Notes under the pieces: generated by a model
The model's database searches: none
What the model saw: only the letters and a program-made list of their open reading frames with translations
Told to the model about the DNA's origin: nothing
Part shown: positions 18,801 to 25,853 of the stretch, one piece after another
How positions within the stretch are numbered: the first letter of the stretch is position 1
Layout: each line of letters opens with the position of its first letter
Position numbers and translations under genes: made by a program
Virus record (IMG/VR): IMGVR_UViG_3300013103_000029
Span: 1-37,418 of that record
DNA: 37,418 nt
Reading direction: 5' to 3' (one strand)
Source of the DNA: a virus

Positions 18801-20908
18801 GCTTGACCCAATCCTTTCAACATAGAAGGTTTTGGACCCTTAGTAATAAAATCAAATGCGTGGTTAGCACCATTAGCGACAACTGGTGCTTTTTGTATTA
18901 CGTTATTTGCAACTTTTGGGACTACTGCTACAGCTTTTGGCACGACCTTTGCAACCTTAAGTTCTGAAACAGCTTTTGGCACGACCTTTGCAACTTTGAG
19001 AGCTTCTGCTGCTTTCGTCACAACCTTTGCATCTTTTGCTGCTTTAGCAACCTTGAGAGCTTCGGTAGATGCCTTAGTAGCTTCCGCAACAGTTTTAGTA
19101 CCCTTGAATATATCAGAGAATACTTTAATAGCTCCACCAAACATAGTAGACATCAATAAAGTTTTTGCACTCAATTTAGTAAATGCGTCGACCATACTAC
19201 CTACGACTTTTCCAAGCCCAAATTTACTTAAGATTGTCTTAACAACTTTCATGCCCATTAATTTAGGTAGAAGTTTTTTCATTAGAAGAAGACCAGCACC
19301 CATCCCAAGGACACCACTAAGCCAACCACCACTAGAAGGTTTTGTTTGATTCTTTAATGAGTTCCCCTTCCCAAGCCCGTTACCTACACAACACACCCCT
19401 AACTTCTTAAGGATTAGTTGTAAAGTATTCAATGACTCTTCTTTTATCTTCAATTCATGTTTACGCTTAAGGAAGTTGTCTCTAAATTCAGCCTTTCGAT
19501 CATCAATTATTTCAGCTTCTGCTTCCATAGTCTCTTGGTGTCTTTCATCTTCTTTCTTTTCTGTGTCATCCATTTTCTTAACGACAACAGCTGAACTTGT
19601 CTTAGTAGCGTCAGTCAATGCAAGGTGTCTATCTTGGTCTGACTCATCACCATCAACCAATACATCTATAATATCGTCAGCTGATTCTCTACTCGCACCA
19701 GCCAACATCTTAGTATTGTCTGCTAATTGTTTTCTTGTTTCCTTTTCTTCAACAATTTCTACATCGTGTGCTTCTTTAATATAGTCTAAATAGTCCCTCA
19801 TAATTTGACTTTGTTTAGAAGAATCTTCTTTAATTAGTTTAAGTAACTTTTCTTGTGCCTCACTACCTTTTCCAAATACTTCAAAAGAGTTATTTAGTTC
19901 TTGTTCTGCATCATAGTCACGTTGGATAGATTTTGCTATACTATCATTGAGTTTTTTGTTCTCTTTAATAAATTCTTTTATGTTATCTACATCGTTGGTT
20001 TCTAGGATTGTAGCAAAGTCCGTGCTTAATTTCTTAGCAAGTTCTTCTCTTTCTTCACCCCACTTAGCTTCGAAACGGTCATCATTTTCTTGAAGTTTAT
20101 CACCCAACTTCTCAATGATGTCAATCATATCATTAGAAATGCCGTCGAAGTTGTAATCATTTTCTTTGATTAACTTGGCAAAGGTTTTTTCAGATCTTGT
20201 CATTTGACTTTCAGCAGTGTTTGCCATCTTGTCAAGCATGTCTTCACTTCTTTTTCTAAGCTCGTCTTTCTCCTCTTTCTTTTCTGATTTTGTTTGTCTT
20301 AATTTGATCTTAGTTGTTTTATCTATATTAGTAACAACCTCATCTACTTTGTCAGTAAATGCATCCTTTGTATCACCAATCCATTTATCAAAGAAACCAC
20401 GCTCTTCTTTAGCCTTTGCTCTCTCTTCCTTTTCTTGTCTTAGTTTTTTCTTTGCAGCTTGGGCAGCACGTTGAGATTCACGGTCATATCGACTTTTTTC
20501 CTCATCATTCATAGAATCAAAACCACCATTGATGGCATCAATCATGTCCTCTTGCATATCGATTTGTTTTTTAAATCTTTTTGCCTCAGCCTTGTCCTTC
20601 TTTTCTTCAGCCTTTTTATTGTCTACACCAGCTTTCTTGTTCTTTTTCTTTTGACCCTTGAGGTCAGCTAAATAAGCCTTAGTATATTTCTCAGTAGCCA
20701 TTGCCCCACGAGCAGCAATATAGTCTGATTGACTTGCACGTTTTCCAGTTACGAAAAGCGTTGGTTTTACGGACTTGACTGGGCGTCTGCTTTCACGGCT
20801 TTCCCGTGATTCACTATCTTCCGTTAATTGCTCAAGGACTTCATTAGAATTCTTTTGTTCTTTTAATAGTCGTTCTAATAACTTTTCTACTTCTGTTGGT
20901 CTAGCCAT
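15893..20908 (-). CDS. Tape measure protein with lytic transglycosylase-like and NlpC/P60-like domains
   Basis: At 1671 residues this is the largest gene, and it sits between the tail chaperone and baseplate genes as tape measure genes do. Residues ~1-480 are highly charged and coiled-coil-like. Residues ~510-820 contain hydrophobic patches (GVLGMGAGLLLMKKLL; PVFGLLMSAGFAASDL) and Ala/Val/Lys repeats. Around 1060-1170 is a lysozyme-fold, transglycosylase-like segment (LGMRESSNNYQ, candidate catalytic Glu1069, then VGKYQMGAMALADIG). Around 1310-1430 is an NlpC/P60-like cysteine peptidase segment with Cys1333 in DCSLF, His1394/1395 in SAHHVV and a following IIHSS. The remainder is Gly/Ser-rich linker. 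These domains probably open the cell wall during DNA ejection. The start ATG 20908 overlaps the end of the frameshift extension ORF by 8 bases and has GGAGG upstream. Confidence 0.88.
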   Translation of the reverse strand: MARPTEVEKLLERLLKEQKNSNEVLEQLTEDSESRESRESRRPVKSVKPTLFVTGKRASQSDYIAARGAMATEKYTKAYLADLKGQKKKNKKAGVDNKKAEEKKDKAEAKRFKKQIDMQEDMIDAINGGFDSMNDEEKSRYDRESQRAAQAAKKKLRQEKEERAKAKEERGFFDKWIGDTKDAFTDKVDEVVTNIDKTTKIKLRQTKSEKKEEKDELRKRSEDMLDKMANTAESQMTRSEKTFAKLIKENDYNFDGISNDMIDIIEKLGDKLQENDDRFEAKWGEEREELAKKLSTDFATILETNDVDNIKEFIKENKKLNDSIAKSIQRDYDAEQELNNSFEVFGKGSEAQEKLLKLIKEDSSKQSQIMRDYLDYIKEAHDVEIVEEKETRKQLADNTKMLAGASRESADDIIDVLVDGDESDQDRHLALTDATKTSSAVVVKKMDDTEKKEDERHQETMEAEAEIIDDRKAEFRDNFLKRKHELKIKEESLNTLQLILKKLGVCCVGNGLGKGNSLKNQTKPSSGGWLSGVLGMGAGLLLMKKLLPKLMGMKVVKTILSKFGLGKVVGSMVDAFTKLSAKTLLMSTMFGGAIKVFSDIFKGTKTVAEATKASTEALKVAKAAKDAKVVTKAAEALKVAKVVPKAVSELKVAKVVPKAVAVVPKVANNVIQKAPVVANGANHAFDFITKGPKPSMLKGLGQAPLINNPKYAPKSMPKLSPKIAKGWLGKQKQKYAMALDDLTTKMMKNIKLPKYIPRKVAEKMVRKEASKILVKKIPVFGLLMSAGFAASDLSEGKMGMAGLQIASGVSSVFAGPGTAASLGFDAAYIYKMFDDYKEESENNPSVMDNFDASKGKVVLTSSPAISANNPTVHKKKSSNGLASAYEFNKKSFETPGVVVVNKDSEILEEVRDQLVSLNDKEKDKAQKLKEADAKAKADKSVTAPKEKIKKEEKEREEKNKSTIEKVGDYSKKAILAGLDTAKGAYKKTMAALGVAVGDFKDDWNGTGNGSAGGDKYGNYNVSTGKYKNASGGSVGAGLAQGSSLSPESNKTGLSDSNTTNLKAALGMRESSNNYQAVNQLGYVGKYQMGAMALADIGLVKKGVKNNQLDNPSNWLIQGGKKGFLQNAELQETAMDKLLNINAGYLGNAKGDTQGKIAGMLAASHLLGAGGAKKGPGGSDANGTTWTEYYNLGANATGGSPEQAQQTPSHTSGSGGSPEQAQQTPSHTSGSGGSPKSTTSGTVSQGGNASESFLPAPKGGPLASAVPTMSSASGAMGPRNTMAPTTTSIGAVGPAGAESGGNNAANFAKQFKGKFQYSMNKRGMSSGGVDYLDCSLFVQKVIRGTGIDKEFPSTTATQVPYLTKKAQSQDKSVVPVGSVGELKAGDLVYFMNSAHHVVMMASDNSIIHSSSTHNNVVEGPKTYLTEGWGAKHLSHMFRYTNEGSAVNMKGKSIGEMSGMIKSTGGGNGAGTYGGSSGGAPSGGGVSSSGGGVSSSGGGAGAGFAEGGSTGNSSNIAGKNGANGTSILSDISKKLGGGEFGPIVAKVLGGNSELNKIIGSAASALPSGLTNTLSSIFGNSSTDGKSSIGGQLSQTLGNMDSLPFNGLMNQINSSKGGFNSSMLSSNNALAQGMSGLGNSLGNMTGTGAGATIPYVSSVSDSSLDILRGMLGGS
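17208..17321 (-). repeat. 51-bp tandem repeat in tape measure linker
   Basis: Two adjacent copies of a 51-bp unit (17208-17258 and 17259-17309) are followed by a 12-base partial copy. Each encodes a 17-residue linker of the GGSPEQAQQTPSHTSGS type. It lies between the transglycosylase-like and NlpC/P60-like domains. Confidence 0.9.
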
Positions 20909-21131
20909 TATTATATGCCTCCATTTCTTGTTCTAAAAATTTATATAATTGTTGTTCTATGAAAATTACATCCAAAAACTCCATATCTTTAAGAGTACTT
21001 GGAGGCATCCCCATTTTATACGCCAAAATGGATTCTTTTTCTAAGAGAATCTTTGGTTCGATCTGTGGAACTAACGTATTCAATGATGTCGAGAAAGGGT
21101 ATGTCGTGTAAACGACCACATACCTCCCCAC
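20901..21131 (-). CDS. Frameshifted C-terminal extension of the tail chaperone/hub gene (no independent good start)
   Basis: This open frame overlaps the end of the 307-residue gene by 116 nt in the +1 frame and ends 8 bases inside the tape measure gene. Its first possible start is a GTG without a convincing ribosome-binding site. The part downstream of the gene stop encodes LAYKMGMPPSTLKDMEFLDV followed by a Glu/Gln-rich helix. That resembles the C-terminal T-like part of tail assembly chaperone frameshift products. It therefore probably is translated only by frameshifting from the upstream gene. A candidate slip is AGA AAA AGA, where Lys-AAA can re-pair one base forward within the A5 run at 21036-21040. 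The fusion would be 345 residues. Confidence 0.55.
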   Translation of the reverse strand: MGRYVVVYTTYPFSTSLNTLVPQIEPKILLEKESILAYKMGMPPSTLKDMEFLDVIFIEQQLYKFLEQEMEAYNNG

Positions 21132-21939
21132 TACCTAAGATTTCTTTACCATCTTCATTGTGTTCTTTATTCAGTTTATTTTTACAGTTAAACTTTAAAC
21201 TCTGTACACCATGGAATAATGATACGTCTATTGTCTCCAATAGATTGATATTAACCCCGTTCATCACCTCTTTAATAATTTCAACTCTATCTGACTCTGC
21301 ACCATCAACAATACAGTTCGCCATATACAAATCAAGATCTTCCCTCTTACCATCCTTAACCATCTTTTTAAATCTGCCAATAGTAATTGGCGTGAAGTTT
21401 ATCTTAGATGCCTCATAGTCTGTACTCGTGCTTTTAAACGTACTATCTAGGTCAACTGTAATGGGTAACGGTACTCTAATCTCTTCAAATAATAAATCAT
21501 TAACTGAAAATGGAGCTTTGTTCAATGCCCCACAACTCGAACATTCATAACTCATATTGAATTCAAGTTCACCGAATGTTGCTAATTTAATCATCGTCAC
21601 TATATAATAGAAATCGAAGTAAGTCAAATCTTCCGTTGGGAAATTAGAATGAATCTTCTTCAAGAAAAAGTTTATGGTCTCAGTGTCTGATAATGTACTA
21701 ACACTAAGATATTTCATTTCACCGAATGTCAGTGGGGAATAATATAGTTCAAGACCATCTCCATAAGCCTTACCACCTGATGGCAAAGTTTCAGGCACAA
21801 GATTGTTTACTGATGATGGGCGTTCACCCTCTGGGATGACTGGTTTTGGTTCAGGGACAATCATAGTATCGTTTTCTTCAGCGATACGTTTTGCTTCCAA
21901 GCTTTCTGCGTATGTAATAGGTCGTAATCTTTCTGTCAT
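21016..21939 (-). CDS. gp26-like baseplate hub assembly / tail assembly chaperone-like protein
   Basis: This 307-residue protein precedes the tape measure gene. After an N-terminal extension, the LPSGGKAYGDGLELYYSPLTFGEMKYL block (residues ~52-78) matches the style of T4 gp26-like baseplate proteins and their relatives. Cys133/Cys136 (CSSC) with Cys252 and Cys274 could bind zinc. The position immediately before the tape measure, plus the overlapping +1 frame, fits the tail assembly chaperone (gpG/gpGT) arrangement. The start ATG 21939 has AAGGATAAAAT upstream and an ATTAAATA box 30 nt upstream. Which role dominates, hub assembly or chaperone, cannot be decided from sequence alone. Confidence 0.7.
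   Translation of the reverse strand: MTERLRPITYAESLEAKRIAEENDTMIVPEPKPVIPEGERPSSVNNLVPETLPSGGKAYGDGLELYYSPLTFGEMKYLSVSTLSDTETINFFLKKIHSNFPTEDLTYFDFYYIVTMIKLATFGELEFNMSYECSSCGALNKAPFSVNDLLFEEIRVPLPITVDLDSTFKSTSTDYEASKINFTPITIGRFKKMVKDGKREDLDLYMANCIVDGAESDRVEIIKEVMNGVNINLLETIDVSLFHGVQSLKFNCKNKLNKEHNEDGKEILGSGEVCGRLHDIPFLDIIEYVSSTDRTKDSLRKRIHFGV
21036..21040 (-). other. Candidate +1 frameshift site (A5 run)
   Basis: On the coding strand, frame 0 reads CTT AGA AAA AGA ATC and ends at a TAA 24 bases beyond the A-run. A +1 slip of tRNA-Lys on AAA gives GAA TCC ATT TTG and the extension ORF. A -1 shift would not reach the extension frame; +1 (or -2) is required. The exact site is inference. Confidence 0.4.
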
Positions 21940-21969
21940 ATTTTATCCTTTTTATTTAAACATTTTATG

Positions 21970-21977
21970 TATTTAAT
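21970..21977 (-). promoter_or_regulatory. Candidate late promoter box ATTAAATA
   Basis: ATTAAATA in coding-strand sense lies 30 nt upstream of ATG 21939, in the 125-nt divergent gap shared with the plus-strand gene. A near-copy (TTTAAATA) lies at 21953-21960. It would drive the chaperone-like and tape measure genes. Confidence 0.6.
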
Positions 21978-22022
21978 TTGGCCAAAGGATTGTGTTCATG
22001 GATAATTAAGCAAGATCAAAGG

Positions 22023-22038
22023 TATAATAGGGTATAAT
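22023..22038 (+). promoter_or_regulatory. Tandem TATAAT boxes, candidate promoter of the plus-strand gene
   Basis: The decamer GGTATAATAG occurs twice in tandem at 22021-22040, placing consensus -10 hexamers at 22023-22028 and 22033-22038. They lie 26 nt or more upstream of ATG 22065. No good -35 hexamer is visible at 16-18 nt spacing, so activity is uncertain. The element differs from the ATTAAATA box used on the other strand, which suggests recognition by the host's main sigma factor. Confidence 0.45.
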
Positions 22039-22064
22039 AGGGGAAAGAATTTAAAGGATAAAAA

Positions 22065-22355
22065 ATGAGAAAAGGTTTTGTTGATATATTATTACTGTTG
22101 ATTATTTTATTTGGTTTACCCATTTACATCATGATAACGATTGCTCAAGATCACTTTGATGAAATTAATAAACATATCCAAAGTGGTGGTGGGATTCTGT
22201 GTACGCAATATGATAGTAATGGTACTATCATAAAGTCTATAAAAATTACTGATTATACTAATTGGACATTAACTGAAAAGAATATTGAGAATGATGGAGT
22301 GATGTTAAATTTAATGAAGTGTGAGAAAGTTATTGAGATAAATGGAGTAGAGTAG
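22065..22355 (+). CDS. Small single-pass membrane protein on opposite strand, moron-like, unknown
   Basis: This 96-residue ORF is the only convincing plus-strand gene. It starts at ATG 22065 with AAAGGATAAAA upstream. Residues ~7-27 form one hydrophobic membrane segment after a short basic N-terminus (MRKG). The remaining ~70 residues are soluble and probably outside the cytoplasmic membrane, with Cys46 and Cys86 able to form a disulphide. Its stop codon abuts the stop of the convergent tube-like gene with no gap. Size and topology fit superinfection exclusion or lysis-control proteins (antiholin RI-like topology), but I see no sequence match. Own promoter-like boxes and opposite orientation suggest a moron acquired into the tail operon. 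Confidence 0.7.
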   Translation: MRKGFVDILLLLIILFGLPIYIMITIAQDHFDEINKHIQSGGGILCTQYDSNGTIIKSIKITDYTNWTLTEKNIENDGVMLNLMKCEKVIEINGVE

Positions 22356-22838
22356 TTACCACTTAAGGGAACCAGCTACCACCATAAAGTTTACTTGATA
22401 AATAGGAACAGACCCATCTGAGTCTCCCGTATAGGTTATATTACCAGAAGGTATCACTTTCCCTTGCCAAGTGTGTTTCGTTTCGTTTGTCGAAAGAGTT
22501 TTAAATACATTGAAGTCTTTGGCAGCATCTGCTACCGTTTCGACTTCATAGCCATCTTCTGATACACAATCTTGCATCCACTTAGTAAAGAATTGAGTAA
22601 TTTTCAAATCCTCTGAGTCGACGTAAGATATTGTTAAGGTTGGATATGTATGACCAGATATATATTCTGTACCAGTCGACCCCAATGCCTCAGTAGTGAC
22701 TCCGAAGAATCCTATCTCTAGGCTGGTTGTCGATGTCCAACCACCAAACTTTTCATTAAGTCCTTCAAGTTCAAATTCCCATTTATTACTTTTATCCCAT
22801 TGGACTGTACGAATACGTTCGATGGTTATCTTTTTCAT
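22356..22838 (-). CDS. Second tail-tube-like protein (gp19-fold), probable tube initiator or terminator
   Basis: This 160-residue protein follows the main tube gene and has similar features: an N-terminal ERIRTVQWDKSNKWEFEL segment, a PTLTISYVDSEDLKITQFFTKWMQDCV block like the tube's ITLTLVESDDEGPVHDFIRSWREYI, and a beta-rich C-terminus. I infer a tube-fold paralogue that caps or nucleates the tube, comparable in concept to T4 gp54/gp48 or gp3. The start ATG 22838 has AAGGAG upstream, but that site can pair with CTCCTT just after the previous stop codon. The C-terminal end abuts the plus-strand gene. Confidence 0.65.
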   Translation of the reverse strand: MKKITIERIRTVQWDKSNKWEFELEGLNEKFGGWTSTTSLEIGFFGVTTEALGSTGTEYISGHTYPTLTISYVDSEDLKITQFFTKWMQDCVSEDGYEVETVADAAKDFNVFKTLSTNETKHTWQGKVIPSGNITYTGDSDGSVPIYQVNFMVVAGSLKW

Positions 22839-22843
22839 GTGAA

Positions 22844-22862
22844 CTCCTTAAGGTCCAAGGAG
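22844..22862 (-). promoter_or_regulatory. Hairpin sequestering the ribosome-binding site of the second tube gene
   Basis: CTCCTT and AAGGAG form a 6-bp stem with a 7-nt loop between the tube stop codon (22864-22866) and the next start (22838). The downstream arm is the Shine-Dalgarno sequence itself. A ribosome terminating at the tube stop would open it, so translation may be coupled. Confidence 0.45.
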
Positions 22863-22863
22863 A

Positions 22864-23448
22864 TTATCCTTGGTATCCTACTTCTGGCTCTAACTCTACG
22901 AATGTATCTTGCTCTTCGAAGTAATCATAAGAAAGAGTCATTGAAGGTTGAACGATATCGCCAGTCTCTGTCAATTCCCCAAGCTCATAATCTTCAAGGA
23001 ATACGCCCTTTAGAATCCATGAAGTTCCATAAGTTGAGTCAGCCGAGTTTTGTCTGTTAAGTCTCGTAAGTTTTACAATACCTTCAACATCTTTCTTCTT
23101 GTACTGGTATCCAGTGTTAGTACCAATAATGTATTCTCTCCACGATCTAATGAAATCGTGAACTGGACCCTCGTCATCTGATTCCACAAGTGTCAATGTA
23201 ATTTGACCTGAGTAATCATAATCTCCTGGTTGCTTAACTTTATGTCCTCTGATTGTAATCTCTAGTGAGTTACCAGTTCTCTTAGGGATTTCTGCTGAAA
23301 TCGCTCTAAGGTTTACTTCAGACATAAATACACCAAAGTCTCCCTGCAAAACTGTAGGGACTTGGTCAAATTCTACTGTCCATAGGTTAGATACCATCGC
23401 ATCACCGATGTTAGCTCTGATTCTTTCCATAGTTGGTCTTTTTGCCAT
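22864..23448 (-). CDS. Tail tube protein, gp19-like
   Basis: This 194-residue protein lies directly downstream of the sheath, as in T4 (18-19). The N-terminus MERIRANIGDAMVSNLWTVEFDQVP, the VNLRAISAEIPKRTGNSLEITIRGHKVKQPGDYDYSGQITLTLVE core and the FIRSWREYI segment fit the gp19-like tube family. The protein stacks as rings forming the inner DNA channel. It is somewhat longer than T4 gp19 (163 residues). ATG 23448 has a ribosome-binding site (GGAG) that overlaps the sheath stop codon TAA, indicating tight coupling. Confidence 0.88.
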   Translation of the reverse strand: MAKRPTMERIRANIGDAMVSNLWTVEFDQVPTVLQGDFGVFMSEVNLRAISAEIPKRTGNSLEITIRGHKVKQPGDYDYSGQITLTLVESDDEGPVHDFIRSWREYIIGTNTGYQYKKKDVEGIVKLTRLNRQNSADSTYGTSWILKGVFLEDYELGELTETGDIVQPSMTLSYDYFEEQDTFVELEPEVGYQG

Positions 23449-23459
23449 GTTCTTTCTCC

Positions 23460-25838
23460 TTAAGCCGAAAATTCTACTTCATTGTTATTAATGATAGTAG
23501 TAAAGTTAATAAATTCAATAGAATAAATTGGTCTAATATAAACATCTACATTTAATGTATTGTTCACCTCATCTGCTGGAGAGTTGTTTGTAGCATCACA
23601 CACAACTTTAAAGTCAGATATACCGTCTCTTGAGTGAATATCAGTCAAGTAATTTCTGATTGTAGTAGCAATTGATGCTCTTATATTACCAGTATTAAGT
23701 TCGAACAAGTAGTGCTCAAGGAATGCAGCGATCGCTGGCTTCAATGTGTTAAGAAGCAATCTGATGTTTATTCTATCAAATGCTGAAGGAATAAGAGCTT
23801 GAGTCAATTGACCCCAAATAGCCACACCTTTTCCTGGAGCAAATCTGATTTGGTTAATCCCTTTGTCTGCAAGCAAGTCAAGGTCTCCATCAGTAAACTT
23901 AATATGAACATCATTAACAAACATTCTACCTCTTTTAAATCCTGCTGGTGGATACCAGATTTCATAGTTCGAAGCTGAAAGGTTGATTGCTGCTGCAGCA
24001 AAACCGTCTGGAGAAATAAATATTTCTCTGTTATTATACTTGTCTGTAATCTTAACATGTGAAGTATAAAGACCAGCAAATGAAGTGTTTAGGTTCAATG
24101 TTGTTGTTCTGTAATCTACGATGTCTTGTACATAAGAAATTGGATTCATTTCAACTTCATAAGGAACTGAAAGAACTGCAAATGCGTCATCTCTGCGCTC
24201 ACAAATTTGTGCGATTTTTCTTTGATACGCTGGAGCTGTCCAACCACCATCAAGGAATACTGAAAGAGGATAGTTGTTTTTATTATCCATAAGTTCTGCT
24301 GCAAAGATCATTTCTGAATCTGTTACTGCTTCACCGTCATCACCACCAACAAATTTGATGAAATTCTTTTCAATCACGTTACCTTCTGAATCTCTCACTA
24401 CAGTTTCTCTTGGCATTACTGCTTTATCGATAACTGGGTTTGAAATTGCATTGATATAGCTTGAAGCTTGAAGAACAGTTTCTACGAACATGTTTCTACC
24501 GTACCCGTCAACTGCGTCAATATCTCTTGAACAAATCCACTTTTCTAATGGGTTCACAGTATTTGATTTAGCATAAACATTAATTTCAAATGCATCTGGA
24601 GTTCTAAGTCCTTCTGTGATAACCTCAACTCTTACATCTTTTGACCAATCACCCTCATTAATAGAGAACAAAGCCACAACTGAATAGAAATCAGATGGGT
24701 CAAAGTTTACAAGATCACCTTCTGGTTGTTCAATAGTAGAAGCATCTGCAAAACCGTCAGCTTGTGCTGCTTGGTATGGTGCTTCACCAGTTGAAACATC
24801 AATAAGTGATGGGTTGTTGATACCAGATTCGAAATCGATCTCAGCACCATTTACGTTGCTGACAACTGAACTAATAACAAGTGTTGAAGCGTCATTCATA
24901 TCAGCGACGATATCTAGCGTTTCACCTTCAAGATCATCAATAGTCATATATGCCGGAGCAATATTTGAAATTGTTACCTTATCAGCACCATCAACAATTC
25001 CTGTTACAGATGAAGTGATTGCTGGTTTTCCTCTAAATCCTGAACCAATTTGGTTCGTTACTGAAGGAGTTGCAACGTCAACTGTTAAAGTTGAAGCAGT
25101 TACGTCAGTTACTGTTCTTGAGAATTTTACACCATCTGCTACAAAAGAAATTACTCTATTGTTAAGGTCAGATGGAGTTCCAGTTGAAAGATTTGATACG
25201 TCAATAGTAGTTGCACCACCACCTGCACCAAAGTCTGCGTCAAAAGAAATAAATTCAGCACTCTCTGCAACTGTTCCTGCACCAGTACCTACAAAAGATA
25301 CACTTGAAACAACTGGAGCATCTAGTGTTAATTCAACACCATTCACTGAAGCAACAACATAAGTTACTTGACCAGCACCTAGAATGTTAATTGTTCTACC
25401 AACCAATTCGTCTGGAGTTCCACCGATGATGCTACCAACAGTAACTTTGTCGGAACCATCAACTATATTAGAAACTGAAAATGAAATTGCTTTCAACTCT
25501 GGAGAAGTTTCATTAATTTGTTTATATACATCGCTAACAGTACCTGCTTGGTTTACGAAAGCCCCACCGTTAAGTGCTCCGTTTGCAACTCTAATTGTCC
25601 ATAGTGAATTTGTTTGTTGTAGAACTGTGAGTGCACTGTAATATGCAATATTGTATCCTACCTTAATTGTTCCGTCTGGCGTAAATCTATTCAATAGATC
25701 ATTCTCTCCAGTTACTAACACTGGAACGTTAATTGGTCCTTTCTTAGCTGGAATACATATAGCGTTATAAACACCTTCATTTCCACCTACTCTTGGCACC
25801 ATCGCCTTTTCGAAAGTTCGTACGTTTGCTGCTGGCAT
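23460..25838 (-). CDS. Tail sheath protein with inserted repeat modules
   Basis: This 792-residue protein is the contractile sheath. The C-terminal domain carries family signatures: INLSASNYEIWYPPAGFKRGRM, FAPGKGVAIWGQLTQ, SAFDRINIRLLLNTLKPAI and the final IEFINFTTIINNN strand that joins subunits. Residues 1-~112 form the start of the sheath fold (VPRVGGNEGVYN ... ITVPV-like strands). Between ~113 and ~350 are three related beta-rich modules, beginning near residues 117, 206 and 275, containing IVDGSDKVTVGSIIGG, TTIDVSNLSTG and IVDGADKVTISNI. They probably decorate the sheath surface. The core resumes at ~380. Length exceeds T4 gp18 (659). Confidence 0.95.
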   Translation of the reverse strand: MPAANVRTFEKAMVPRVGGNEGVYNAICIPAKKGPINVPVLVTGENDLLNRFTPDGTIKVGYNIAYYSALTVLQQTNSLWTIRVANGALNGGAFVNQAGTVSDVYKQINETSPELKAISFSVSNIVDGSDKVTVGSIIGGTPDELVGRTINILGAGQVTYVVASVNGVELTLDAPVVSSVSFVGTGAGTVAESAEFISFDADFGAGGGATTIDVSNLSTGTPSDLNNRVISFVADGVKFSRTVTDVTASTLTVDVATPSVTNQIGSGFRGKPAITSSVTGIVDGADKVTISNIAPAYMTIDDLEGETLDIVADMNDASTLVISSVVSNVNGAEIDFESGINNPSLIDVSTGEAPYQAAQADGFADASTIEQPEGDLVNFDPSDFYSVVALFSINEGDWSKDVRVEVITEGLRTPDAFEINVYAKSNTVNPLEKWICSRDIDAVDGYGRNMFVETVLQASSYINAISNPVIDKAVMPRETVVRDSEGNVIEKNFIKFVGGDDGEAVTDSEMIFAAELMDNKNNYPLSVFLDGGWTAPAYQRKIAQICERRDDAFAVLSVPYEVEMNPISYVQDIVDYRTTTLNLNTSFAGLYTSHVKITDKYNNREIFISPDGFAAAAINLSASNYEIWYPPAGFKRGRMFVNDVHIKFTDGDLDLLADKGINQIRFAPGKGVAIWGQLTQALIPSAFDRINIRLLLNTLKPAIAAFLEHYLFELNTGNIRASIATTIRNYLTDIHSRDGISDFKVVCDATNNSPADEVNNTLNVDVYIRPIYSIEFINFTTIINNNEVEFSA

Positions 25839-25853
25839 ATTAAAGCCCTCCTT

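Noticed and set aside
24814-25362. 182-codon plus-strand open frame opposite the sheath gene
   Set aside because: It is fully antisense to a confidently identified gene, has a Ser/Thr/Pro-rich composition typical of reverse-frame artefacts and no ribosome-binding site of note.
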